Below, piece by piece: positions 10,110 to 17,689 of a DNA stretch of 19,523 nt. Source of the DNA: Acetobacteraceae bacterium (GTDB lineage Bacteria > Pseudomonadota > Alphaproteobacteria > Acetobacterales > Acetobacteraceae). Numbering within the stretch: position 1 is the first letter of the stretch; every line of letters starts with the position of its first letter. The stretch lies in assembly GCA_019689515.1 (NCBI GenBank), contig JADGHI010000011.1, forward strand, positions 1 through 19,523. The letters run 5' to 3'. Both the position numbers and the translations under genes were made by a program. Under the pieces are notes generated by a model that made no database searches, was not told the DNA's origin, and saw only the letters and a program-made list of their open reading frames with translations.

Positions 10110-11165
10110 TCAGCGCAGCGCGGCGTTGATGCGCGCGAGGGCCGCGGAGCCCGGGCAGAGTTCCGCGTCGCCCAGCCGGTTCAGCGGCACCTCGACCGTG
10201 CCCATGTTCGCGTGCAGATCAGTCGGGTCTGGGTCCAGGTAGAGCAGGCCGGTCACGATCTCGCCCGCAGCCTTGCGCTCCTGCAGGTAGTTCATCGCGG
10301 CCACGCGGTCGGTCGGATCGTAGTCCGGCGCGAGCTTGCGCAGCCGGAGCACCGAGCCGTCGTGCTGCGTCACCTCAGTGACCGAGCCGGGCTCGTACTC
10401 CGCCGTGATCGGCTGCCGACCGAGGATGACGTCGAGCTTGTTCACGACCTCGTTGTGCTCGCGCACGAAGTCGTAGCTCTTGGTCGAGCCCTCGTGGTTG
10501 TTGAAGGCCACGCAGGGGCTGATGCAATCGATGAAGGCCGCTCCCTTGTGCAGCAGCGCCGCCTTGATGAGCGGCACGAGCTGTGCCTTGTCGCCCGAGA
10601 AGCTGCGCGCGACGAAGGTGGCGCCAAGCTGCAGCGCGAGCCCGACCAGGTCGATCGCCTCGTCGGTATTGATCGCGCCCTTCTTCGCCTTCGAACCCTT
10701 GTCGGAGGTCGCCGAGAACTGCCCCTTGGTGAGGCCGTACACGCCGTTGTTCTCGACGATGTAGGTCATGTTCACGCCACGGCGCATGATGTGCGCGAAC
10801 TGCCCGAGCCCGATCGAGGCGGAGTCGCCATCGCCTGAGATGCCGAGATAGATCAGGTCGCGGTTGGCGAGGTTCGCCCCCGTCAGCACCGAAGGCATGC
10901 GCCCGTGCACGGAATTGAACCCGTGGCTCGCGCCGAGGAAGTAGTCCGGCGTCTTGGAGGAGCAGCCGATGCCGGAGAGCTTCGCCACCCGGTGCGGCTC
11001 GATGTCAAGCTCCCAGCAGGCCTGGATGATCGCGGCGCTGATCGAATCGTGCCCGCAGCCCGCGCAGAGGGTGCTGATCGCCCCCTCGTAGTCGCGGCGC
11101 GTGTAGCCGAGCGCGTTCTTCGGCAGCGTCGGGTGGTGCAGCTTGGGCTTGGGCAGGTAGCTCAT
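10110..11165 (-). CDS. korB: 2-oxoacid:acceptor oxidoreductase, beta subunit (thiamine pyrophosphate binding)
   Basis: The protein has 351 residues. The thiamine pyrophosphate/Mg site is GDGDSASIGLGQFAHIMRRG at about 111-130, followed by IVENNGVYGLTKGQFSAT at about 136-153. Cysteines for a [4Fe-4S] cluster are Cys34 and Cys37 (LCAGCGH), Cys68 (GIGCSS) and Cys218 (SPCVAFNN). This is the beta subunit of enzymes that convert a 2-oxoacid plus CoA to acyl-CoA, CO2 and low-potential electrons. The NHEGSTKSYDFVREHNE segment and overall pattern are those of 2-oxoglutarate-type (KorB) proteins. Its ATG overlaps the alpha-subunit stop in an ATGA, so translation is coupled and subunits should be made in equal amounts. 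Substrate is inferred: 2-oxoglutarate first, with pyruvate or branched-chain 2-oxoacids possible. Confidence 0.9.
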   Translation of the reverse strand: MSYLPKPKLHHPTLPKNALGYTRRDYEGAISTLCAGCGHDSISAAIIQACWELDIEPHRVAKLSGIGCSSKTPDYFLGASHGFNSVHGRMPSVLTGANLANRDLIYLGISGDGDSASIGLGQFAHIMRRGVNMTYIVENNGVYGLTKGQFSATSDKGSKAKKGAINTDEAIDLVGLALQLGATFVARSFSGDKAQLVPLIKAALLHKGAAFIDCISPCVAFNNHEGSTKSYDFVREHNEVVNKLDVILGRQPITAEYEPGSVTEVTQHDGSVLRLRKLAPDYDPTDRVAAMNYLQERKAAGEIVTGLLYLDPDPTDLHANMGTVEVPLNRLGDAELCPGSAALARINAALR

Positions 11166-13000
11166 GGCATCGCCTTGCGCAGCGGCACGACGTTCAGCGC
11201 CGAGGCCTTGTCGGCGATCGCCGCGCGGATGAAGCGCGCGGTGATCGGCGTGCCGTCGTAGTGGAGGACAGGAACCAGGCGGGCGGGATCCACGCAGCCC
11301 TCGATCGTCAGCAGCGTGCGGAGCTGCGCGTCGCGGTTCTGCTCGACGACGAAGATGCGGTCGTGCCGCGCGATGAAGTCCATCACCTCGTCGTGGAACG
11401 GGAAGGCGCGCACCCGCAGCGCGTCGAGGTGGATCCCGTCCCCCTCAAGCGCCACGAGCGCCTCCCGCATCGCCGCGCTGGACGAGCCGTAGTAGATCAC
11501 GCCGTCGCGCGTCGGCTGCGCCGCGCGCCGCTCGATCGGGCGCGGCACGTAGGCCTTCGCCGTCTCGAACTTCCGCAGCAGGCGCTGCATGTTGTCAACG
11601 TAGGCCGAGCCTTGCTCGGTGTACTTCGCGAAGCGGTCGCGGGAGGTGCCGCGCGTGAAGAACGCGCCCTTGCTCGGGTGCGTGCCCGGATAGGTGCGGT
11701 AGGGGATGCCGTCGCCGTCAACGTCGAGGTAGCGGCCGAAGGTCTTGCCGGCCTCGAGCTCCTCGGCGGTCATCACCTTGCCACGGTCCATGCGGCGGCT
11801 GTCGTCCCAGCGGAAGGGCTCGCACAGCCAGTCGTTCATGCCGATGTCGAGGTCGAGCATGACGAAGACCGGCGTCTGGAAGCGGTCCGCCAGGTCGAAG
11901 GCGTCCGCGCCCATGGTGAAGCACTCGTGCGGATCCTCGGGGAACAGCAGGATGTGCTTCGTGTCGCCGTGGCTCGCATAGGCGGCGGCAAGGACGTCCC
12001 CCTGCTGCGTACGCGTCGGCATGCCCGTCGAGGGCCCGGCGCGCTGCACGTCGAAGATCACCGCCGGGATCTCGGCGAAGTAGGCGAGGCCCACGAACTC
12101 CTGCATCAGCGAGATGCCGGGACCGGAGGTCGCGGTGAAGGCCCGCGCGCCGTTCCAGGCCGCGCCGACCACGACGCCGATCGAGGCCAGCTCGTCCTCC
12201 GCCTGAACGATGGCGTAGCGCTTCTTCCCCGTCTCCGGGTCCGTGCGCAGTCGCCGGCAGTACCGATCGAAGGCCTCGGCGAGCGAGGTGGAGGGCGTGA
12301 TCGGGTACCACGCGCAGACCGTCGCGCCGCCATAGACCGCACCGAGCGCCGCGGCGGAGTTGCCGTCCACGAAGATGCGATCGCCCACCGCGTCCAGCGG
12401 GCTCAGCCGGAGCCCGATCGGGCATTCCAGGTTCTTGAGTGCCCAGTCGCGGCCCATGTGGAAGGCCTCGCGGTTCGACTGGGCCAGCCGCTCCTTCCCC
12501 TTGTACTGCTCGCCGAGCAGCGCCTCCACCACCGCGGGGTCCATCTGCAGCAGCGCGGAGAGCGCGCCGACATACATAATGTTCTTCATCAGCTGCCGCT
12601 GGCGCGCGTCCTTGTAGGCCGCGTTGCACATCTCGGTCAGCGGCACGCCGATGACGTTGACGTCGTCCCGGAACTTCGACTTCGGCAGCGGCTTGGTCGA
12701 ATCGTAGAACAGGTAGCCGCCGGGCTCGATCTCGGCGACGTCGCGGTCCCAGGTCTGCGGGTTCATCGCGACCATCATGTCCACGCCGCCGCGCCGCCCG
12801 AGATGCCCCTCCCCGCTCACCCGCACCTCGAACCAGGTCGGCAGGCCCTGGATGTTGGAGGGGAAGATGTTGCGCGAGGCGATGGGAATGCCCATGCGCA
12901 GGATGGACTTGGCGAACAGCGTGTTCGCGCTCGCCGAGCCCGACCCGTTGACGTTGGCGAACTTGACGACGAAGTCGTTCGTAGCGGTCAGAGCGCGCAT
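11162..13000 (-). CDS. korA: 2-oxoacid:acceptor oxidoreductase, fused gamma-alpha subunit
   Basis: The protein has 612 residues. The N-terminal 190 form the gamma domain, with NVNGSGSASANTLFAKSILRMG at its start and VRVSGEGHLGRRGGVDMMVAMN at about 59-80. The alpha domain follows, with YPITPSTSLAEAF (about 232-244), AEDELASIG, TSGPGISLMQEF (about 291-302) and the QRAGPSTGMPTRTQQGD signature (about 319-335) common in 2-oxoglutarate:ferredoxin oxidoreductases. A C-terminal transketolase-like domain (about 500-600) contains VEQNRDAQLRTLL. Gamma-alpha fusion is a known form of this family. The ATG at 13000 overlaps the end of the upstream flavoprotein gene by 13 bases and has GAGG eight bases before it, favouring coupled translation. 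With the beta subunit it would form the catalytic core; electrons should pass to the flavoprotein encoded upstream. Substrate identity is inferred. Confidence 0.92.
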   Translation of the reverse strand: MRALTATNDFVVKFANVNGSGSASANTLFAKSILRMGIPIASRNIFPSNIQGLPTWFEVRVSGEGHLGRRGGVDMMVAMNPQTWDRDVAEIEPGGYLFYDSTKPLPKSKFRDDVNVIGVPLTEMCNAAYKDARQRQLMKNIMYVGALSALLQMDPAVVEALLGEQYKGKERLAQSNREAFHMGRDWALKNLECPIGLRLSPLDAVGDRIFVDGNSAAALGAVYGGATVCAWYPITPSTSLAEAFDRYCRRLRTDPETGKKRYAIVQAEDELASIGVVVGAAWNGARAFTATSGPGISLMQEFVGLAYFAEIPAVIFDVQRAGPSTGMPTRTQQGDVLAAAYASHGDTKHILLFPEDPHECFTMGADAFDLADRFQTPVFVMLDLDIGMNDWLCEPFRWDDSRRMDRGKVMTAEELEAGKTFGRYLDVDGDGIPYRTYPGTHPSKGAFFTRGTSRDRFAKYTEQGSAYVDNMQRLLRKFETAKAYVPRPIERRAAQPTRDGVIYYGSSSAAMREALVALEGDGIHLDALRVRAFPFHDEVMDFIARHDRIFVVEQNRDAQLRTLLTIEGCVDPARLVPVLHYDGTPITARFIRAAIADKASALNVVPLRKAMP

Positions 13001-14784
13001 GCGGGCTGCCTCGCCTTGGGCTTCGCGGTCTCGAGGAAGAACTTCTGCATGTCCCACGCTCCCGTCGGACAGCGCTCGGCGCACATGCCGCAGTGCAGGC
13101 AGACGTCCTCGTCCTTCACCATCACGCGCCCCGTCTTGAGGCCGTCGGCGACGTAGAGGTCCTGCGTCGGGTTGATCGCCGGCGCCTTGAGCCGCTTGCG
13201 CAGCTCCTCCTCCTCCCCGTTCTCGGTGAAATTGATGCAGTCCACCGGGCAGATGTCCACGCAGGCATCGCACTCGATGCAGAGCGAGGAGGTGAACACC
13301 GTCTGCACGTCGCAGTTGAGGCAGCGCTGCGCCTCCTTGTAGGCCAGCTCCCGGTCGTAGCCGAGCTCGACCTCCGCCGTGATGTCGCGCAGCGACTGCG
13401 ACAGCTCGCGGTGCGGCACCTTGTAGCGCAGGTCCAGCGAGACGTCGTTGTCGTACGACCACTCGTGGATGCCCATCTTGGTGCTGCCCATCCGCACATC
13501 GGGCGGCGGGCGGTTGCGCACATCCTCGCCGCGGCAGAACAGGTCGATGGAGACCGCGGCCTCGTGCCCGTGCGCGACGGCCCAGATGATGTTCTTCGGC
13601 CCGAAGGCGGCGTCCCCGCCGAAGAAGACGTTCGGGATGGTGGACTGCAGCGTCGCCGGGTCGAGCTTCGGCAGGCCCCAGCGGTCGAACTCGAGGCCGA
13701 TGTCGCGCTCGATCCAGGGGAAGGCGTTCTCCTGGCCGATCGCGACGAGGATGTCGTCGCACTCCATCGCCACGTCCGGCTCGCCGGTCGGGACCAGGCT
13801 GCGGCGGCCCTTCGCGTCGTACTCCGCCTTCACCTTCTCGAAGACGATGCCCGTGAGGCGCCCGCCCTCGTGCAGCACCTCCTTCGGTACCAGGTAGTTG
13901 AGGATCGGGATGCCCTCGCGCATCGCGTCCTCCTTCTCCCAGGGGGAGGCCTTCATCTCCTCGAAGCCGGAGCGGACGACGACCTTCACGTCCTCCCCGC
14001 CAAGGCGGCGGGCGGAGCGGCAGCAGTCCATCGCCGTGTTGCCGCCGCCGAGGACGATGACGCGCTTGCCGATCGTGTTGACGTGGCCGAAGGACACCGA
14101 GGCCAGCCAGTCGATGCCGATATGGATGTTGGCCGCGGCTTCCTTGCGGCCCGGCACCTCCAGCTCGCGCCCGCGCGGTGCGCCGGTGCCGACGAAGACC
14201 GCGTCATAGCCCTCTGCCAGCACCGCCTTCAGGCTCTCGACGCGGCGGTTCATGTGCAGCACCACGCCGCCGCGCTCGGTGATGTAGCCGCACTCCTCGT
14301 CGATGATCTCCTCCGGCAGGCGGAAGCGCGGGATCTGGGTGCGGATGAAGCCGCCGGGCTTCGGCTGGTCGTCGAAGATGTGGATCTCGTAGCCGAGCGG
14401 CGCGAGGTCGCGCGCCACGGTCAGCGAGGCCGGCCCGCCGCCGATGCAGGCGATGCGCTTGCCGTTCCGCTCCTTCGGGATCGGCGGCAGGCGCGCCAGC
14501 ACATCCTCCTTGTTGTCGGCGGCAACGCGCTTGAGGCGGCAGATCGCCACCGGCTCGTGCTCCACGCGGCCGCGCCGGCAGGCGGGCTCGCAGGGCCGGT
14601 CGCAGGTGCGGCCGAGGATCCCCGGGAACACGTTGGAGTGCCAGTTGATCATGTAGGCGTCGGTGTAGCGCCCGGCCGCGATCAGCCGGATGTATTCCGG
14701 CACCGGCGTGTGGGCGGGACATGCCCACTGGCAGTCCACCACCTTGTGGAAGTAATCCGGATTCCGGATATCGGTCGGCTTCAA
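12988..14784 (-). CDS. NAD(P)H/FAD oxidoreductase subunit with ferredoxin domains (glutamate synthase small-chain-like, KorC-like)
   Basis: The protein has 598 residues from a TTG start at 14784. The N-terminal iron-sulfur domain has Cys18 and Cys22 (DCQWACPAHTP) and Cys61, Cys65 and Cys69 (RTCDRPCEPACRR). FAD binds at IACIGGGPASLTVA (about 111-124) and NAD(P)H at VIVLGGGNTAMDCCRSARRL (about 242-261); the second flavin motif FFGGDAAFGP lies at about 387-396. Two ferredoxin motifs follow: Cys502, 505, 508 and 512 (CIECDACVDICP) and Cys562, 565, 568 and 572 (CLHCGMCAERCP). This layout lets it carry electrons between the 2-oxoacid oxidoreductase encoded downstream and NAD(P). The TTG has GGAGA eight bases upstream, and conserved sequence starts right there. 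The ATG at 14901 would add 39 unconserved residues. It is the first gene of the operon. A role as a free-standing NADPH:ferredoxin reductase is possible. Confidence 0.88.
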   Translation of the reverse strand: MKPTDIRNPDYFHKVVDCQWACPAHTPVPEYIRLIAAGRYTDAYMINWHSNVFPGILGRTCDRPCEPACRRGRVEHEPVAICRLKRVAADNKEDVLARLPPIPKERNGKRIACIGGGPASLTVARDLAPLGYEIHIFDDQPKPGGFIRTQIPRFRLPEEIIDEECGYITERGGVVLHMNRRVESLKAVLAEGYDAVFVGTGAPRGRELEVPGRKEAAANIHIGIDWLASVSFGHVNTIGKRVIVLGGGNTAMDCCRSARRLGGEDVKVVVRSGFEEMKASPWEKEDAMREGIPILNYLVPKEVLHEGGRLTGIVFEKVKAEYDAKGRRSLVPTGEPDVAMECDDILVAIGQENAFPWIERDIGLEFDRWGLPKLDPATLQSTIPNVFFGGDAAFGPKNIIWAVAHGHEAAVSIDLFCRGEDVRNRPPPDVRMGSTKMGIHEWSYDNDVSLDLRYKVPHRELSQSLRDITAEVELGYDRELAYKEAQRCLNCDVQTVFTSSLCIECDACVDICPVDCINFTENGEEEELRKRLKAPAINPTQDLYVADGLKTGRVMVKDEDVCLHCGMCAERCPTGAWDMQKFFLETAKPKARQPACAL

Positions 14785-15187
14785 GCGACTTTCTCCGCGA
14801 AGGGCATCGGGACGGGCGCGGCCCCGGTGTTCGTGATCATTGTCCGTACTGCGGTCGGTGCGTGGTGAGTAAAGCTGTGCCGGCCCGGCTCGGAGGGCCA
14901 TGGACGGCCCGTCACGAGCGGCGGTGCTGCCGCTGTGCTCCCGGCGCCGTCACTGCCTGGCTCGGGACCGAAATCCATGGACATTCCCCGCCCGTCCGTA
15001 ACCCGGCACTCTGCCCCAAGGGCGGCCCCTCCGCAACCGCCCCTCCTCGGCCATTTTCCGCGGGATTCTTCGCACATGCAGCATGAAGCGTCGCGCGCGG
15101 CACGGTGCGCCGGCGCCGAATGCCCCGTTGCTGCCGCAGGGTGACGGGTTAGGCTGGCCGCCCGGAATGGCGCAGGGTGCCCGCCGC
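14785..15187. promoter_or_regulatory. Divergent intergenic region, kor-like operon and LLM oxidoreductase gene
   Basis: About 400 bases separate two divergent genes, so promoters for both should lie here. A stem AGCGGC/GCCGCT is visible at 14917-14934 and a TGATCA palindrome at 14834-14839; both are short. Frames on both strands are low in family-like sequence and are not called as genes. No confident -35/-10 pair was found. Confidence 0.35.
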
Positions 15188-16261
15188 ATGCTCAGGTTCA
15201 GCAACTTCCTTTTCCCGGAGAGCCGCGACCCCGCGCAGGACTCCCGCGTCATAGACGAGAGCCTGGCCGAGGCCCGTCTCTGCGACGCGCTCGGCGTCGA
15301 GGTGCTCTGGCTCGCCGAGCATCACTTCGACGGCAACTGCGCCTATGTGGATCCCGTGACCTTCGCCGCCGCCGTCGCCGCGACCACGACGCGCATCCGG
15401 GTCGGCTTCGCGGTCGCGCAGGTTTCGCTGCACCATCCCGTGCGCCTCGCCGAGCAGATGGCGCTGCTCGACAACATTGCGCATGGGCGCCTGATCGTCG
15501 GCCTCGGCCGCGGCACCGCCTACAACGTCTACGAGTACCAGGGCTACGGCATCGACTGGCAGGAGGCGCAGGCGCGCTACGAGGAGGCGGAGGAGGTCAT
15601 GCTCCGCGCCTGGACCAGCCCCGAGGGTTTCGAGCACCAGGGCCGGTTCTGGACGCTGAAGGTGCCCGGCCTGCGCCCCACGCCCTACACGCGCCCGCAT
15701 CCATACGTGCTGCGCGCCGCCTCGTCCGAGGAGGGCGCGATCGCGCTCGGCCGCCGCGGCCTGCCCTTCATGATGAACGTGCAGTCGCTCGAAACCACCC
15801 GCCGGCGCATGGCCCGCTACCGCGAGGCGATGCACGCGGCGGGCCATGACGAGGCCCGCATCGCCCGCTGCCTGGACGAGAGCTGGGTCTGGCGCAATGT
15901 CGTCGTCGCCGAGACCGACGCCGAGGCGGCGCGCATCGCCATTCCGGCCTTCGAGGCGATGCAGGAGCATCGCAAGCGCATGCGCGAGAAGGTCCAGGCC
16001 GAGCAGGGCATCATCTTGCGGCGCGAGGCCGCGCCTCCCGCGCGCATCCAGCCAGAGCATGCGCTGATCCACGGCTCCCCGGAGACGGTGGCCGAGCGAA
16101 TGGCGGAAATTGATGCAATCGGCGTCGGCGGCGTGATCTGCGCCTTCCGCCTTGGCCCCATGCCGGCGGAGGTGGCGGCGGAGTCGATCCGCCTGTTCAT
16201 GACCAAGGTCGCCCCGCAGTTCCAGCGCGGCCGCGCGCCTCCGGCCCTCGCCGCGCAGTAG
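15188..16261 (+). CDS. LLM-class (luciferase-like) flavin-dependent oxidoreductase
   Basis: The protein has 357 residues from the ATG at 15188. It has the bacterial luciferase-like TIM-barrel pattern: RFSNFLFPE at the start, LWLAEHHFDGN at about 40-50, TTTRIRVGFAVAQVSLHHPVRLAEQMALLD, GRLIVGLGRGTAYNVYEY at about 110-128, and a late HGSPETVAERM loop. Such enzymes use reduced FMN or F420; an alphaproteobacterial member most likely uses FMN as a monooxygenase, supplied by a separate reductase. AEHHF is the hallmark of the group that includes alkanal monooxygenase-like proteins. In-frame ATGs at 15083 and 15167 would add weakly conserved residues; AGGG lies ten bases before 15188. No flavin reductase is adjacent. 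It is a single-gene unit divergent from the kor-like operon; substrate is unknown. Confidence 0.88.
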   Translation: MLRFSNFLFPESRDPAQDSRVIDESLAEARLCDALGVEVLWLAEHHFDGNCAYVDPVTFAAAVAATTTRIRVGFAVAQVSLHHPVRLAEQMALLDNIAHGRLIVGLGRGTAYNVYEYQGYGIDWQEAQARYEEAEEVMLRAWTSPEGFEHQGRFWTLKVPGLRPTPYTRPHPYVLRAASSEEGAIALGRRGLPFMMNVQSLETTRRRMARYREAMHAAGHDEARIARCLDESWVWRNVVVAETDAEAARIAIPAFEAMQEHRKRMREKVQAEQGIILRREAAPPARIQPEHALIHGSPETVAERMAEIDAIGVGGVICAFRLGPMPAEVAAESIRLFMTKVAPQFQRGRAPPALAAQ

Positions 16262-16370
16262 GGCGCGCATCCTCGTGGCAGGGCCGCGCCGATGCGCCGA
16301 TACGTGAGGATATGCGCAACGGCCAGGTCTCGCCCGCTGCCACCCGCACCGCCTACGGAGCTTCGAAAGG

Positions 16371-16635
16371 AACGCGTCCGCCGTCCGGATCGGCGTGGCC
16401 GTCGGCGGCACCTTCACCGACCGCTTCCTGCACGACGCCCGCCGGTCTGCCCGATCCGCTGCTCCACCGCATCCACGCCGTGGTCGTCGCCGCGCTGCGC
16501 TCGCCGGACGCAGCGGAGAAGCTGCCGCGGCAGGACATGCCTTCGGCCGGCAGCATGCCGGAGGAATTCGCCGCCTGTCTCCGGCGGAAAGGCGGCTAAT
16601 GGGGCGAGATCATCGCGCTCGTACCATCCGCGCAC
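16371..16635 (+). pseudogene. Mosaic remnant: hydantoinase A N-terminus joined to Bug-protein C-terminus
   Basis: At about 16383-16430 one frame reads VRIGVAVGGTFTDRFLHD, the start of hydantoinase A/oxoprolinase proteins (usually RIGVDxGGTFTD), preceded by AAAGGA at 16365-16370 that could be its old ribosome site. From about 16435 another frame reads PAGLPDPLLHRIHAVVVAAL then LRSPDAAEKL and SMPEEFAACLRRKGG. This is the C-terminal pattern of Bug (TctC) solute-binding proteins. A TAA at 16597-16599 interrupts it, and the same frame continues WGEIIAL, which matches the normal Bug end. The junction and the stop show decay. Hydantoinase and Bug genes are often neighbours, so a deletion that joined them explains the mosaic. 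The remaining bases at 16262-16370 show nothing recognisable. The Bug tail is clearer than the hydantoinase piece. Confidence 0.6.
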
Positions 16636-16667
16636 CGTGACCGCCGCCAACAACAAGGGAGGAACGC

Positions 16668-17639
16668 ATGATCACACGACGCCTCGCCGCGCTCGCCACG
16701 ATCGCGGCAGCAGCGGCCCGCGCCAGGCCCGCCGCCGCGGACCCCTGGCCGACGCGCCCGGTCCGCATCGTCGTCCCCTTCACGCCGGGCGGCTTCACCG
16801 ACATCGCCGCACGCATCCTCGCCGCGCAGCTCACCCCACGCCTCGGCCAGTCGGTCGTGATCGAGAACCGCGCCGGCGCCGCCGGCATCATCGGCACGGA
16901 GACCGTGGCGCGCAGCGAGCCGGACGGCTATACGCTGGTCATGGGCGGTGTCAGCACCCACGCGATGAACGTCACGCTCTACCGCCGCCTGCCGTACGAC
17001 CCGCGGCGCGACTTCGCCGCCGTCTCGGGGGTGGCGAACGGGCCGAACATCCTCGTCGTGCATCCCTCGCTTCCGGCGCGCGACCTCGCCGGCCTGATCG
17101 CGCTGGCGCGCGAGCGGCCCGGGCGCCTCACCTACGGCTCCGCCGGCGCCGGCACCTCCACCCACCTCGCGGGCGAGCTGTTCCGCGGCATGGCGGGCGT
17201 GGACGTGCTGCACGTGCCGTTCCGCAGCACCTCGCTCGCCACCACCTCGCTGCTCGGCGGGCAGCTCGACATGATGTTCGACACCCTGGCCTCGGCGCTG
17301 CCGCATGTGCGCGACGGCAAGCTGCGCGCCCTCGCGGTCACCTCGCCGCAGCGCATCGCCGCCCTGCCCGACCTGCCGACCGTGGCGGAGACGCTGCCCG
17401 GCTTCGAGGTCGGCGTCTGGGCCGGACTCTTCGCCCCCGCCGCCACGCCCCGCCCGATCGTGGACCGCATCGCCGCCGCCACACGCGACGCGCTGACCGC
17501 CCCCGAGCTGGTCGCCCGCTTCGCCGAGCTCGGCGTCGCGCCGCATCCCGCCGGGCCCGACGAGTACACGGCCTTCATGCACGCCGAGATCGAGCGCTGG
17601 GGCGCCGTGATCCGCCGCGCCGGCATCACCGCCGATTGA
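16668..17639 (+). CDS. Bug family (TctC-type) tripartite tricarboxylate transporter substrate-binding protein
   Basis: The protein has 323 residues, the standard length of this periplasmic binding protein family. A signal peptide is likely at 1-24 (RR, hydrophobic Ala-rich core, then PAAA-D), although two arginines at 18-20 interrupt the core. Mature hallmarks are WPTRPVRIVVPFTPGGFTDI (about 27-46), LGQSVVIENRAGAAGIIGT (about 59-77), SEPDGYTLVMG, LTYGSAGAGTSTHLAGELF, HVPFRSTSLATTSLLGGQLD, LRALAVTSPQR and LPGFEVGVWAGLFAPA. It would bind a small carboxylate or similar polar ligand in the periplasm. No TctA/TctB membrane genes are nearby, so it is an orphan receptor, as is common for this expanded family. 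The start has GGGAGG five bases upstream. A serine hydrolase gene follows 50 bases later, and a decayed relative lies just upstream. Confidence 0.93.
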   Translation: MITRRLAALATIAAAAARARPAAADPWPTRPVRIVVPFTPGGFTDIAARILAAQLTPRLGQSVVIENRAGAAGIIGTETVARSEPDGYTLVMGGVSTHAMNVTLYRRLPYDPRRDFAAVSGVANGPNILVVHPSLPARDLAGLIALARERPGRLTYGSAGAGTSTHLAGELFRGMAGVDVLHVPFRSTSLATTSLLGGQLDMMFDTLASALPHVRDGKLRALAVTSPQRIAALPDLPTVAETLPGFEVGVWAGLFAPAATPRPIVDRIAAATRDALTAPELVARFAELGVAPHPAGPDEYTAFMHAEIERWGAVIRRAGITAD

Positions 17640-17689
17640 GCGGGCCGGCCAGCGAACCGCACGCATACGACTGCAACGGGAGAAGCAGC

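Noticed and set aside
11261..13156. A 631-codon open frame on the plus strand
   Set aside because: It is a shadow of the korA-like gene, Val/Arg/His/Asp-rich and without motifs.
13093..14868. A 591-codon open frame on the plus strand
   Set aside because: It is antisense to the flavoprotein gene, whose cofactor motifs are intact; the antisense translation has no recognisable domain.
14781..15077. A 98-codon minus-strand frame in the divergent region
   Set aside because: It has no family-like pattern and overlaps the likely ribosome site of the kor-like operon.
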